From Streptomyces caelestis (GTDB lineage: Bacteria > Actinomycetota > Actinomycetes > Streptomycetales > Streptomycetaceae), in NCBI RefSeq assembly GCF_014205255.1, contig NZ_JACHNE010000001.1, positions 4,898,001 through 4,962,000 on the forward strand: a stretch of DNA of 64,000 nt, given 5' to 3'. Under the pieces are notes generated by a model. That model saw only the letters and a list, made by a program, of their open reading frames with translations, did no database searches and was not told where the DNA came from. The first letter of the stretch is position 1, and each line of letters opens with the position of its first letter. The position numbers were made by a program, and so were the translations under genes. Shown piece after piece: positions 49,432-59,329 of the stretch.

Positions 49432-50406
49432 GTGAGCACCCCCGACCTTCCTCTCGCCTCGTCCGGAGGCTGCGGCGACGGCTGCGCCTGCGGCGCCGAT
49501 GGCGAGGCGTACCTGGAGTGCGGCCTGGACCCCGCACTCGCCCAGCTCCTGGCCGACGCCGGTCTCGACCCCGTCGAGGTCGAGGACATCGCCAACGTGG
49601 CCCTGCAGGAGGACCTGGCCCACGGCGTGGACGTGACGACGGTGGCGACGATCCCCGAGGACGCGGTGGCCACGGCCGACTTCACCGCGCGCGAGTCAGG
49701 CGTCGTGGCGGGCCTCCGGATCGCCGAAGCCGTCATCTCGGTCGTCTGCGAGGAGGAACTGGCGATCGAACGCCACGCGGAGGACGGCGACCGGGTCGAG
49801 GCGGGCCAGAAACTCCTCTCGGTCACCACCCGCACCCGCGACCTCCTCACGGCCGAACGCAGCGCGCTGAACATCCTGTGCCGCCTGTCGGGCATCGCGA
49901 CGGCCACGCGCGCGTGGGCGGACGTCCTGGACGGCACGAAGGCCAAGGTCCGCGACACTCGCAAGACGACGCCCGGCCTGCGCTCCCTCGAGAAGTACGC
50001 GGTGCGCTGCGGCGGCGGCGTCAACCACCGCATGTCCCTCTCGGACGCGGCCCTGGTCAAGGACAACCACGTGGTCGCCGCGGGCGGCGTCTCCCAGGCC
50101 TTCACGGCGGTGCGCGAACGCTTCCCCGACGTCCCCATCGAGGTCGAGGTCGACACCCTGGCCCAGCTCCGCGAGGTCCTGGACGCCGGCGCCGACCTGA
50201 TCCTCCTGGACAACTTCACGCCGGGCGAGTGCGAGGAGGCGGTGGCCGTCGTCCAGGGCCGCGCCGCCCTGGAGGCCTCGGGCCGCCTGACCCTCGACAA
50301 CGCCAAGGCGTACGCGGACACCGGCGTCGACTACCTGGCCGTCGGAGCCCTCACCCACTCCTCGCCGATCCTGGACATCGGCCTGGACCTGCGGCCGGCG
50401 GAGTAG
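49432..50406 (+). CDS. nadC: Nicotinate-nucleotide pyrophosphorylase with Cys-rich N-terminus
   Basis: A 324-residue quinolinate phosphoribosyltransferase. It has the core NVALQEDLAHGVDVTTVATI, LNILCRLSGIATATRAW, DTRKTTPGLRSLEKYAV and KDNHVVAAGG. The first 30 residues are an unusual Cys/Gly-rich extension with C14, C18, C20 and C30 (GGCGDGCACGADGEAYLECG). Start GTG 49432 is favoured by the AGGAG spacing; GTG 49423 overlaps the nadB stop and is possible. Confidence 0.94.
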   Translation: MSTPDLPLASSGGCGDGCACGADGEAYLECGLDPALAQLLADAGLDPVEVEDIANVALQEDLAHGVDVTTVATIPEDAVATADFTARESGVVAGLRIAEAVISVVCEEELAIERHAEDGDRVEAGQKLLSVTTRTRDLLTAERSALNILCRLSGIATATRAWADVLDGTKAKVRDTRKTTPGLRSLEKYAVRCGGGVNHRMSLSDAALVKDNHVVAAGGVSQAFTAVRERFPDVPIEVEVDTLAQLREVLDAGADLILLDNFTPGECEEAVAVVQGRAALEASGRLTLDNAKAYADTGVDYLAVGALTHSSPILDIGLDLRPAE

Positions 50407-50422
50407 GGAGCGGGTACGGGCC

Positions 50423-51220
50423 ATGCTGCTGACGATCGACGTAGGCAACACCCACACCGTGCTGGGCCTGTTCGACGGCGAGGACATCGTCGAACACTGG
50501 CGCATCTCCACGGACGCGCGCCGCACCGCCGACGAGCTGGCGGTCCTCCTCCAGGGCCTGATGGGCATGCACCCGCTCCTCGGCGACGAACTGGGCGACG
50601 GCATCGACGGCATCGCCATCTGCGCGACCGTCCCCTCGGTCCTGCACGAGCTCCGCGAGGTGACGCGCCGCTACTACGGCGACGTCCCGGCGGTCCTCGT
50701 CGAACCGGGCGTCAAGACGGGCGTCCCGATCCTCATGGACCACCCCAAGGAGGTCGGCGCGGACCGCATCATCAACGCGGTCGCGGCGGTCGAGCTCTAC
50801 GGCGGCCCCGCGATCGTCGTCGACTTCGGCACGGCGACGACGTTCGACGCGGTCAGCGCGCGCGGCGAGTACGTCGGCGGGGTCATCGCCCCCGGCATCG
50901 AGATCTCCGTCGAGGCCCTCGGCGTCCGCGGCGCCCAGCTCCGCAAGATCGAGGTGACCCAGCCCCGCAGCGTCATCGGCAAGAACACGGTCGAGGCGAT
51001 GCAGTCGGGCATCATCTACGGATTCGCCGGTCAGGTCGACGGGGTCGTCACCCGCGTGGCCCGCGAGCTGTCCGAGGACCCGGACGATGTCACCGTCATC
51101 GCGACGGGTGGTCTCGCACCGATGGTCCTGGGCGAGTCGTCGGTCATCGACGAACACGAGCCGTGGCTGACGCTGATCGGGTTGCGGCTGGTGTACGAGC
51201 GGAACGTGTCCCGTATGTGA
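50423..51220 (+). CDS. coaX: Type III pantothenate kinase
   Basis: A 265-residue CoaX that phosphorylates pantothenate, the first committed step to CoA. It shows LLTIDVGNTHTVLGLFDGED (ATP site Asp), the GADRIINAVAAVELYGGPAI block and VVDFGTATTFDAVS. It ends the operon 17 bp after nadC. Type III kinases are typically insensitive to feedback by CoA. Confidence 0.95.
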   Translation: MLLTIDVGNTHTVLGLFDGEDIVEHWRISTDARRTADELAVLLQGLMGMHPLLGDELGDGIDGIAICATVPSVLHELREVTRRYYGDVPAVLVEPGVKTGVPILMDHPKEVGADRIINAVAAVELYGGPAIVVDFGTATTFDAVSARGEYVGGVIAPGIEISVEALGVRGAQLRKIEVTQPRSVIGKNTVEAMQSGIIYGFAGQVDGVVTRVARELSEDPDDVTVIATGGLAPMVLGESSVIDEHEPWLTLIGLRLVYERNVSRM

Positions 51221-51517
51221 GCCGGTGCGCGGCGTTGGCGCCGGGCGTGGTGCGACACGGCGTTCCGAGGTGCTCGGCGCCGGTGCCGGGCCGGGTGGGA
51301 CCGCCGCCCGGCGGAGCGGGGTCCCGCCTCCTTGGGACGGGTGCCGCCCAAGCGGCACGACTGCCCGCAGCCAGGGCAGCTGAGAGGGACCACCTCGTCG
51401 CCCCACCCGCACCCGGGGTGGGCGCACGCGGCGCGCACCCCCGCCCACCTGGGTGGTCCCCCGCGCCACACCCATCCGCTATGCAGAATTTGTCTGATTA
51501 GCGCGTATCGTCGCCGC
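51221..51517. other. Spacer without a convincing gene
   Basis: Frames remain open but show Arg/Pro/Ala-rich low-complexity peptides only. A 6-bp hairpin (GTGCCG...CGGCAC, 51341-51358) could end the coaX operon. Near the right end, TATCGT (51506-51511) lies 6 bp before the next ATG and suggests a leaderless transcript. Confidence 0.5.
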
Positions 51518-52255
51518 ATGCCCACGCCATACGGATCCCGCGGCGGCATGGCGTTCGGCGTGGAGGAGCTGCGTGTGCTCCGCCGCGCTCTCGCCCTCGC
51601 CCTCCACCCCACCTCCGCCTCGGCCGACGACGTCCAGGACTGTCTCCGCCTCGCAGAGTCACTCGACGAGGCGATGCGGGAGGGAGCCAGGCTGCGTGCC
51701 TTCCTCGTGGCCGACCTCGGCCGGTACCGCGCCGCCCTCCCCGGCACCGCCGCCGGTTACCTCACGCTCCTGGACGAGGCACTGGGCGCCGGATACCGCC
51801 CCCACCCCGACGACCTCGCCGCCCTCCGCGCCCTGCGCGGCAACCCCACCGCCGCCGCCCTCCTGGACCGCTGCCACCTGCTCACCGGGCAGCAGCCCGC
51901 ATGCACCCGTTCGCACTGCCCCACGCCGACGGCTCACCCCGCCGCTTACCCGACTGCTCATCCGGCCGCGCCCGTCACCCCCACCGTCCCCGCCTCCCGC
52001 GCCCGCACCCGCCTCCATCTCCTGCCCCTCCCCGGAGGCCTCTCCCGCACCGCCGAGGACACCCCGGAGAAGCAGCCCGAGAAAGACCCGGATAAGAAGC
52101 CCGCACGAAAGCCGGCGGCCCCGAAACCCGCCCCCAAGCCAACCCCGGGCACCCCGAAACCCACCCGCCCGATCCCCACCCCGGGCGAGGTCTTCCCGCG
52201 CCGCAAGCCCACCCCGCCACCCCCGCCGAACCCCCAGCAGCTCGCCGCGGGCTGA
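51518..52255 (+). CDS. Hypothetical protein with Pro/Lys-rich C-terminus
   Basis: A 245-residue protein. The N-terminal 120 residues are helical (GVEELRVLRRALALALHPTS, then LAESLDEAMREGARLRAFLV) and look folded. The C-terminal half is Pro/Lys/Thr-rich with PKPAPKPTPGTPKP-like repeats. There is no signal peptide. The ATG has no ribosome site, but a -10-like TATCGT lies just before it, so the mRNA may be leaderless. I recognise no named family. It is followed 18 bp later by a small membrane protein gene. Confidence 0.8.
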   Translation: MPTPYGSRGGMAFGVEELRVLRRALALALHPTSASADDVQDCLRLAESLDEAMREGARLRAFLVADLGRYRAALPGTAAGYLTLLDEALGAGYRPHPDDLAALRALRGNPTAAALLDRCHLLTGQQPACTRSHCPTPTAHPAAYPTAHPAAPVTPTVPASRARTRLHLLPLPGGLSRTAEDTPEKQPEKDPDKKPARKPAAPKPAPKPTPGTPKPTRPIPTPGEVFPRRKPTPPPPPNPQQLAAG

Positions 52256-52273
52256 CGTGGCTACTCTGGATCC

Positions 52274-52462
52274 ATGGACTACGTCTCCGCGCTCCTGCCC
52301 CCGGTCGTCATGGCCGTCTTCTTCATCGGCGTGATCCGGGTGATCGTGAAGACACAGGGCGGCGCCAACAAGGCCAAGGAGGACGCGGCCGTCGACGCCG
52401 CCCTCGCGCGCGTGGAGGGCGCCCCCCAGCCCTCCGCGACGCCCCCGAAGGCCCAAGCCTGA
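52274..52462 (+). CDS. Small single-pass membrane protein
   Basis: A 62-residue protein with one hydrophobic segment at about 6-25 (ALLPPVVMAVFFIGVIRVIV), then a charged helix (KTQGGANKAKEDAAVDAALA). It follows the previous gene by 18 bp and is probably co-transcribed. No function is known. A terminator closes the unit at 52501. Confidence 0.78.
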   Translation: MDYVSALLPPVVMAVFFIGVIRVIVKTQGGANKAKEDAAVDAALARVEGAPQPSATPPKAQA

Positions 52463-52500
52463 CCCGACCGCTGCCGCCCTCCCCGGCGCAGCGCTCTGAC

Positions 52501-52565
52501 GGCGTACGACTCAGTGCGGCCCGCCCCCGGCGAGGCTCGTACTTTCGAGTCGTACGCCCTTTTTG
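52501..52565 (+). terminator. Terminator hairpin with U-run before the BlaI gene
   Basis: GGCGTACGACTC (52501-52512) pairs perfectly with GAGTCGTACGCC (52547-52558) over a 34-base loop, followed by CTTTTTG. It terminates the two-gene unit upstream. Confidence 0.82.
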
Positions 52566-52633
52566 CTCCCGTTCGTCGGTGAAGCGCACGTCCGGCACGC
52601 GATTGTCGAGATCTCCCACTATTGTTCTGAGCT

Positions 52634-53104
52634 GTGCCTCGCCCATTGGGAGAACTCGAAGACGCGGTCATGTCGCGGGTGTGGAAGTGGAACCGCCCGG
52701 TGACCGTTCGAGAAGTCCTGGAAGATCTTCAGAAGGAGCGGTCCATCGCGTACACCACCGTGATGACCGTTTTGGACAATCTCCATCAGAAGGGTTGGGT
52801 GCGCCGCGAGGCGGAAGGCCGCGCCTATCGATATGAGGCGGTCTCCACGCGCGCCGCCTACGCGGCCTCCCTGATGAACGAGGCCTGGTCGCAGAGCGAC
52901 AACCCCGCCGCGGCTCTCGTCGCCTTCTTCGGCATGATGAGCGAGGAACAGCGAGAGACTCTCCGCGATGCCGTACGCATCGTCCAGGGCCCGGAAACCC
53001 AGAAACCGACCGGACCGTCGGAACTGGCCGAGCCGACGCAACGAACGGAACCGGCTGAACCTCCGGAGAACCCCGCCTCTGCTCAGGACCCCGGCGGACG
53101 ATAG
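52634..53104 (+). CDS. BlaI/MecI-family repressor
   Basis: A 156-residue protein. The winged helix fills residues 1-75 (LGELEDAVMSRVWKWNRPVT, then IAYTTVMTVLDNLHQKGWVR), followed by a dimerisation helix and a Pro/Glu-rich tail. The usual BlaI proteolysis region lies near NPAAALVAFFGMMS. No BlaR/M56 sensor gene is adjacent. TATTGT (52620-52625) lies 8 bp before the GTG, which suggests a leaderless transcript. Confidence 0.9.
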   Translation: MPRPLGELEDAVMSRVWKWNRPVTVREVLEDLQKERSIAYTTVMTVLDNLHQKGWVRREAEGRAYRYEAVSTRAAYAASLMNEAWSQSDNPAAALVAFFGMMSEEQRETLRDAVRIVQGPETQKPTGPSELAEPTQRTEPAEPPENPASAQDPGGR

Positions 53105-53113
53105 CGTCCCGTC

Positions 53114-53647
53114 ATGTCCGCGAAGAGCCCCGAAGCCCCCGCAAAAGCCATCACCGTCCGACGGGCCCGTACCAGCGATGTCCCGGTGGTGCGCCGCCTT
53201 CTTGACGCCTACGTCCGCAGCGGCATCCTGCTCGACAAAGCAACGGTGACGCTTTACGAGGACATCCAGGAGTTCTGGGTCGCGGAACGGGACGACAACG
53301 CCGAGGTCGTCGGCTGCGGTGCCCTGCACGTGATGTGGGAAGACCTCGCGGAAGTACGCACTCTCGCCGTGAAGCCCGGCCTGAAGGGCGCGGGCGTCGG
53401 ACACCAGTTGCTGGAGAAGTTGCTGCACACCGCCCGCTGGCTCGGCGTTCGCCGCGTTTTCTGTCTGACCTTCGAAGTGGACTTCTTCAGCAAGCACGGC
53501 TTCGTGGAGATCGGCGAGACGCCTGTCGACACCGATGTCTACGCGGAGCTGCTGCGTTCCTATGACGAGGGTGTCGCGGAGTTCCTCGGTCTCGAACGAG
53601 TGAAACCGAACACCTTGGGCAACAGCCGGATGCTTCTGCATCTGTGA
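53114..53647 (+). CDS. N-acetylglutamate synthase (GNAT type)
   Basis: A 177-residue amino-acid N-acetyltransferase of the short actinobacterial ArgA type. It has RRLLDAYVRSGILLDKATV at the N-terminus, ALHVMWEDLAEVRTLAVKP, the acetyl-CoA loop LKGAGVGHQLLEKLLHTARW and FCLTFEVDFFSKHGF. It makes N-acetylglutamate, the entry to arginine synthesis. It starts 9 bp after the BlaI gene, so the two probably share an mRNA. Confidence 0.88.
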   Translation: MSAKSPEAPAKAITVRRARTSDVPVVRRLLDAYVRSGILLDKATVTLYEDIQEFWVAERDDNAEVVGCGALHVMWEDLAEVRTLAVKPGLKGAGVGHQLLEKLLHTARWLGVRRVFCLTFEVDFFSKHGFVEIGETPVDTDVYAELLRSYDEGVAEFLGLERVKPNTLGNSRMLLHL

Positions 53648-53842
53648 TCGCCGGGGCGGACACACAAGCCAGTCGCAAGTCGGTCGCAAGACCGCCCGGC
53701 CGGTTCGTCAAGACATATTCCGCACCGCCGCCCTGCCCGGGTGCCCCTATGTCCGAAACGCGCACGTTTCCGGGCGGAGGCGGGGCTGTCGGTCTCTGCC
53801 GAGGGTTTGTGTTTTTCCGGCAAAAGCGGTTTGCTTTCCGAG

Positions 53843-53864
53843 GTACTGCAGTACTGCATATAAC
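53843..53864 (+). promoter_or_regulatory. Palindrome and -10 box upstream of lsr2
   Basis: A perfect 12-bp palindrome GTACTGCAGTAC (53843-53854) is followed by TATAAC (53859-53864). This is the most A/T-rich stretch of the 53648-53929 spacer. It may be an operator overlapping the lsr2 promoter, perhaps for Lsr2 itself, which favours A/T-rich DNA. The rest of the spacer shows no gene. Confidence 0.5.
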
Positions 53865-53929
53865 AGGGGACGGCGATACGGCGGACGCCGCACACCCCGG
53901 CCCTGAAGATATCGATGAAAGGAAATCCG

Positions 53930-54265
53930 GTGGCACAGAAGGTTCAGGTCCTTCTTGTCGACGACCTCGACGGCGGCGAGGCGGACGAGACCGTGACGTT
54001 CGCGCTGGACGGCAAGACGTACGAGATCGATCTCACCACCGCCAATGCGGACAAGCTCCGCGGCCTTCTCGAGCCTTACGTGAAGGGCGGTCGTCGTACC
54101 GGAGGCCGCGCTTCGGGCGGGCGCGGAAAGGCGCGCGCGGCTTCGAGCGGCAGCCAGGACACGGCGGCCATCCGCGCCTGGGCGAAGGAGAACGGTTACG
54201 AGGTCAACGACCGCGGCCGTGTTCCCGCGACCATCCGCGAGGCCTACGAGAAGGCCAACGGCTGA
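53930..54265 (+). CDS. lsr2: Lsr2 nucleoid-associated protein
   Basis: A 111-residue H-NS-like xenogeneic silencer. The N-terminal oligomerisation domain begins MAQKVQVLLVDDLDGGEADE. A Gly/Arg/Ser-rich linker (about 58-75) follows. The C-terminal DNA-binding domain has the RGR minor-groove hook (EVNDRGRVPATIREAYEKAN). GTG 53930 is preceded by AAAGGAA. It silences A/T-rich and acquired DNA, including many secondary metabolite genes in Streptomyces. Confidence 0.96.
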   Translation: MAQKVQVLLVDDLDGGEADETVTFALDGKTYEIDLTTANADKLRGLLEPYVKGGRRTGGRASGGRGKARAASSGSQDTAAIRAWAKENGYEVNDRGRVPATIREAYEKANG

Positions 54266-54275
54266 ACAGCGGCAC

Positions 54276-55220
54276 CTACCGACCCTGCGCACGCAAGGCC
54301 GGCGGCTGTGCGCACACGCGCCGCAGCCGGAGCCGGTGGCACTGCGTGGCCACCGTGTTCACCAGCCGCACGAGATCGGGGGCGTCTCCACCGCCCCCCA
54401 AGGCCGACAGCGTCGGCAGCGAGGTCTTGACCTCGCACCCCGGCTCGGGGGGCCGCAGCCACACAGCGGCCCCCTGGGAACCGAACCACCCCAGGGGAAG
54501 CGGCCGGCCACGGGATGAGCCGGGCGCGGGGGGCGATCCACGGTCCGCCTCCGGGACCGACGGCACGAACGCCTGACGAGGCAGCAGCCAGCCCCTCTCG
54601 TCGGCCGACGGCGCGCTCGCCTCGCACCGCAGCGGCCCATCGCTCTCGCGCGGCACCGAGCCGTCCGGCTCGCGGAACGGCGGCGCGTCCGTCTGGCAGG
54701 ACAGCGGCCCATCGCTCTCGCGCGGCACCGAGCCGTCCGGCTCGCGGAACGGCGCGTTCGCCTCGCACCGCAGCAGCCCGTCCCTCCCGCACGACATCAG
54801 GCCGCCCGCCTCGCAGGACAGCAGCCCACCCCTCCCGCTCCCCGACGGCACACCCATCCCGGGCGGCCGCGGCGCCTCCATGGCACCCCCGGCCCCGATC
54901 GCCGCCAGGTCGAGCGGTAGCGCCCCCCACTCCAGCCACTCCAGCAGCCCGGGCAGTTCCTCCGCGCTGCCCGGGGCCACCAGGAGGCGCATGCGGTCAC
55001 CGAGCACGGCAACCGGCGAGCCCAGCTCCAGGCGCCGCAGGGCCGCGTGTCCCGCCTCGGCGGGCACGTCCAGGACGTCGTAGCGCACCCCCACCGCCAG
55101 CCGCAGTGGATCGCCGGGCACCGTCGGCCAGCCCAGTTCGTTCTCGTACCACCGCCGGACCTGGCAGCTCGCGTCGAGCGGCCGACGGGGGAGCGGGATG
55201 GGACGAGGGGCGCCGAACAT
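54276..55220 (-). CDS. Prim-Pol-like protein with internal tandem repeats
   Basis: A 314-residue protein of the actinobacterial bifunctional DNA primase/polymerase-like family: WYENELGWPTVPGDPLRLAV near the N-terminus and GAAVWLRPPEPGCEVKTSLP near the C-terminus. Between them lies a low-complexity insert (about 115-215) containing two exact 72-bp-period repeats (SDGPL, EPDGSVPR units). I see no complete catalytic DxD-type primase motif, so polymerase activity is doubtful. The ATG at 55220 has no ribosome site. It converges on lsr2 with 10 bp between the stops. Confidence 0.75.
   Translation of the reverse strand: MFGAPRPIPLPRRPLDASCQVRRWYENELGWPTVPGDPLRLAVGVRYDVLDVPAEAGHAALRRLELGSPVAVLGDRMRLLVAPGSAEELPGLLEWLEWGALPLDLAAIGAGGAMEAPRPPGMGVPSGSGRGGLLSCEAGGLMSCGRDGLLRCEANAPFREPDGSVPRESDGPLSCQTDAPPFREPDGSVPRESDGPLRCEASAPSADERGWLLPRQAFVPSVPEADRGSPPAPGSSRGRPLPLGWFGSQGAAVWLRPPEPGCEVKTSLPTLSALGGGGDAPDLVRLVNTVATQCHRLRLRRVCAQPPALRAQGR
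54631..54754. repeat. 52-bp exact direct repeat with 72-bp period inside the Prim-Pol-like gene
   Basis: Bases 54631-54682 and 54703-54754 are identical and begin AGCGGCCCATCGCTCTCG. The 72-bp period keeps the reading frame and adds 24 residues per copy. Shorter degenerate copies (TCGCACCGCAGC, CTCGCAGGACAGC) extend the pattern to about 54835. Confidence 0.88.
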
Positions 55221-55326
55221 GCCAAGTGCAACAGCCGGAAGGACGTGCGGGTTACGCTGGGTGGTGATGTGAGCGCACAGAGTGTCGAAGTGAGGGCGTG
55301 CGGGGGGTGCGGGGAGGCGCAAGGTT

Positions 55327-55446
55327 GTTCGCCCGTAGCGGAGGGAAGGGGGGCGCTCGGCATGGACTTCCGGTCCGTCCGGGTAAGACATCCCTAGTGG
55401 GAGGGGGCGACACGCAGAAAAGGCGGTCTCACGTTCGCCATGGGCG
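55327..55446 (+). promoter_or_regulatory. Two ClgR-like operator boxes upstream of clpC
   Basis: GTTCGC-CCGTA-GCG (55327-55340) and GTTCGC-CATGG-GCG (55433-55446) fit the GTTCGC-N5-GCG type of site bound by ClgR, the actinobacterial activator of clp genes. They lie 311 and 205 bp before the clpC start, in the 430-bp spacer 55221-55650, where no gene is seen. The exact spacing rule of the published consensus is from memory. Confidence 0.65.
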
Positions 55447-55650
55447 TACTGGCGAAGGGGGTAACTGCCTGGCCTGCGGGAACATCGTCTCGCACCATCG
55501 GGTTGGAGCAGATGTCGGCGTTCGGGGTCAGGAGGCCAAGGACGGTGTCGGCAGTTGGAATGAGCGGTCCCCGCTTGCGGGACTAAGCTGCGGAAGGACA
55601 GGGAGGGGAAGTTCCCCCCACTGCCTGACCGCTCTGAGGAGCGATTAACG

Positions 55651-58176
<2,526 letters not shown>

Positions 58177-58192
58177 GCGTCACGGTCGAGTG

Positions 58193-58226
58193 AAAGGGGC
58201 CGGTGCTGAAAAGCACCGGCCCTTTT
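58193..58226 (+). terminator. Intrinsic terminator of clpC
   Basis: AAAGGGGCCGGTGCT (58193-58207) pairs with AGCACCGGCCCTTTT (58212-58226) around a stable GAAA tetraloop, with one G-U pair, ending in TTTT. It is a strong rho-independent terminator, usable in both directions. Confidence 0.92.
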
Positions 58227-58256
58227 CGCATGCCTGAGGGCAGCTGCCCTGCCGCG

Positions 58257-58889
58257 CTACGACAGCTGCCCGTCGTAGTCCGGCAGCTTGTACGTCTTCT
58301 CGGCGTGGCCGCCGGAGAGGTCGGTGGCGCTGTTGCCGATGTTCGCGATGATCGTGTAGCCCTTGTTCTCGATGCCGACGCGCTGGGCCGTCTTGTACTC
58401 GGCGACGTTCTTGAAGAGGTCGGTGAAGTTCCGGACGTAGAGGCCGGAGACCTGGTAGCCGGCCTGCTTGAGGTTGTACTCGGTGACCGAGTAGATGATG
58501 CCCGGGCGGGCGGTCACGAAGAACAGGGCGACACCGCGCTCCTGGGCGTATCTCGCGGCCGCCAGGACCGGCTTGTTGGCCGGTTGCGGGTAGCTGAAGC
58601 CGAAGTCGGTCTCCAGGGCCGTGTTGTCGATGTCGAGGACGAGCGCCTGCTTCTCGCCCGGCTTGGCGGCCGCGATCCGCTGCTTCAGATAGGGCAGCGC
58701 CTGGTCCATCACCGCCTGGCAGTCCTTCTGCCAGGTCGCGTAGTCGACGTCTGCGGCGGCGGCCGTGGTGACCGCCGTGGCGGCACCTGCGGGGGCCGCC
58801 GCCTCGGCCGGTGCGGCCATCGCCACCAGGGCGGCCGCCGAGACGGCGGTCACTGATGCGCGGCGCAACCAGGGGCGTCGGGTCTGCAT
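58257..58889 (-). CDS. Secreted HAD-superfamily acid phosphatase (class IIIB-like)
   Basis: A 210-residue exported protein. A signal peptide (MQTRRPWLRRASVTAVSAAA, cleaved near APAEAA) precedes a HAD acid phosphatase domain. The nucleophile motif is LVLDIDNTALETDFGF (DxDNT), motif II is LFFVTARPG, and the late acidic region is IIANIGNSATDLSGG. The last motif has the N-I-G-N-S-x-T-D pattern rather than GDxxxD, usual for this class. ATG 58889 has GAGAGGA upstream. It probably releases phosphate from extracellular organic phosphates. Confidence 0.88.
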   Translation of the reverse strand: MQTRRPWLRRASVTAVSAAALVAMAAPAEAAAPAGAATAVTTAAAADVDYATWQKDCQAVMDQALPYLKQRIAAAKPGEKQALVLDIDNTALETDFGFSYPQPANKPVLAAARYAQERGVALFFVTARPGIIYSVTEYNLKQAGYQVSGLYVRNFTDLFKNVAEYKTAQRVGIENKGYTIIANIGNSATDLSGGHAEKTYKLPDYDGQLS

Positions 58890-59329
58890 GTCGTGGGGTC
58901 CTCTCACGTCCGTGACGCTGTCAACATGTCGTGTGCATGTTCATGGGCGAGGGTGACGCGAGGGGAACCGTAGGGTTACCGGACGGTAGGTGCATAGAGG
59001 CGTGCGCCACATTTCCGGAATGGCCGAAGAGGGCCTCCGGTGACATGCCGCACAGCCGATATGTCCGTTACTAGGCGGAATAGTGCTGAACGGGTCGGGA
59101 GGAAAGGGGTTCTTCCTCCGTAGGGGCAGGGTGAAGTGCCGCGTAGTGCGCTGATTCGTCCCTAATGAGCGGCATGTCAAGAGACGTAGAACACTGAACG
59201 AAATTACTAACTTACGTCGTAGATCACGTTTTTGGGTGTTTGTCGTACTTCGGGTTACCAAGGGATGGCCATTCGGCGAGCGACTGTGCGCCGGGTGGTT
59301 TTCTCCGTCCCCTTCCCCACGAGGTTTCG
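58890..59329. other. Long divergent spacer, relatively A/T-rich
   Basis: The 440-bp spacer between the phosphatase and the M23 peptidase genes holds no supported gene. It is less G/C-rich than its surroundings around 59160-59260, and must contain both promoters. I looked for a ydaO-type (c-di-AMP) riboswitch, common before Streptomyces cell-wall hydrolases, and did not find its conserved blocks. TTACTAACTTACGTCG (59202-59217) is the best promoter-like stretch. Confidence 0.5.

Noticed and set aside
53644..54576. A 310-codon plus-strand frame overlapping lsr2.
   Set aside because: It reads lsr2 in another frame; lsr2 itself has clear homology and a good ribosome site.
58941..59261. A 106-codon minus-strand frame in the spacer between the phosphatase and the M23 gene.
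   Set aside because: Composition unlike neighbouring genes, no ribosome site, and it overlaps the region needed for promoters.
59080..59329. Possible ydaO (c-di-AMP) riboswitch before the M23 peptidase.
   Set aside because: Expected conserved blocks of the Streptomyces version are not present; the gene is close to a plain ribosome site.
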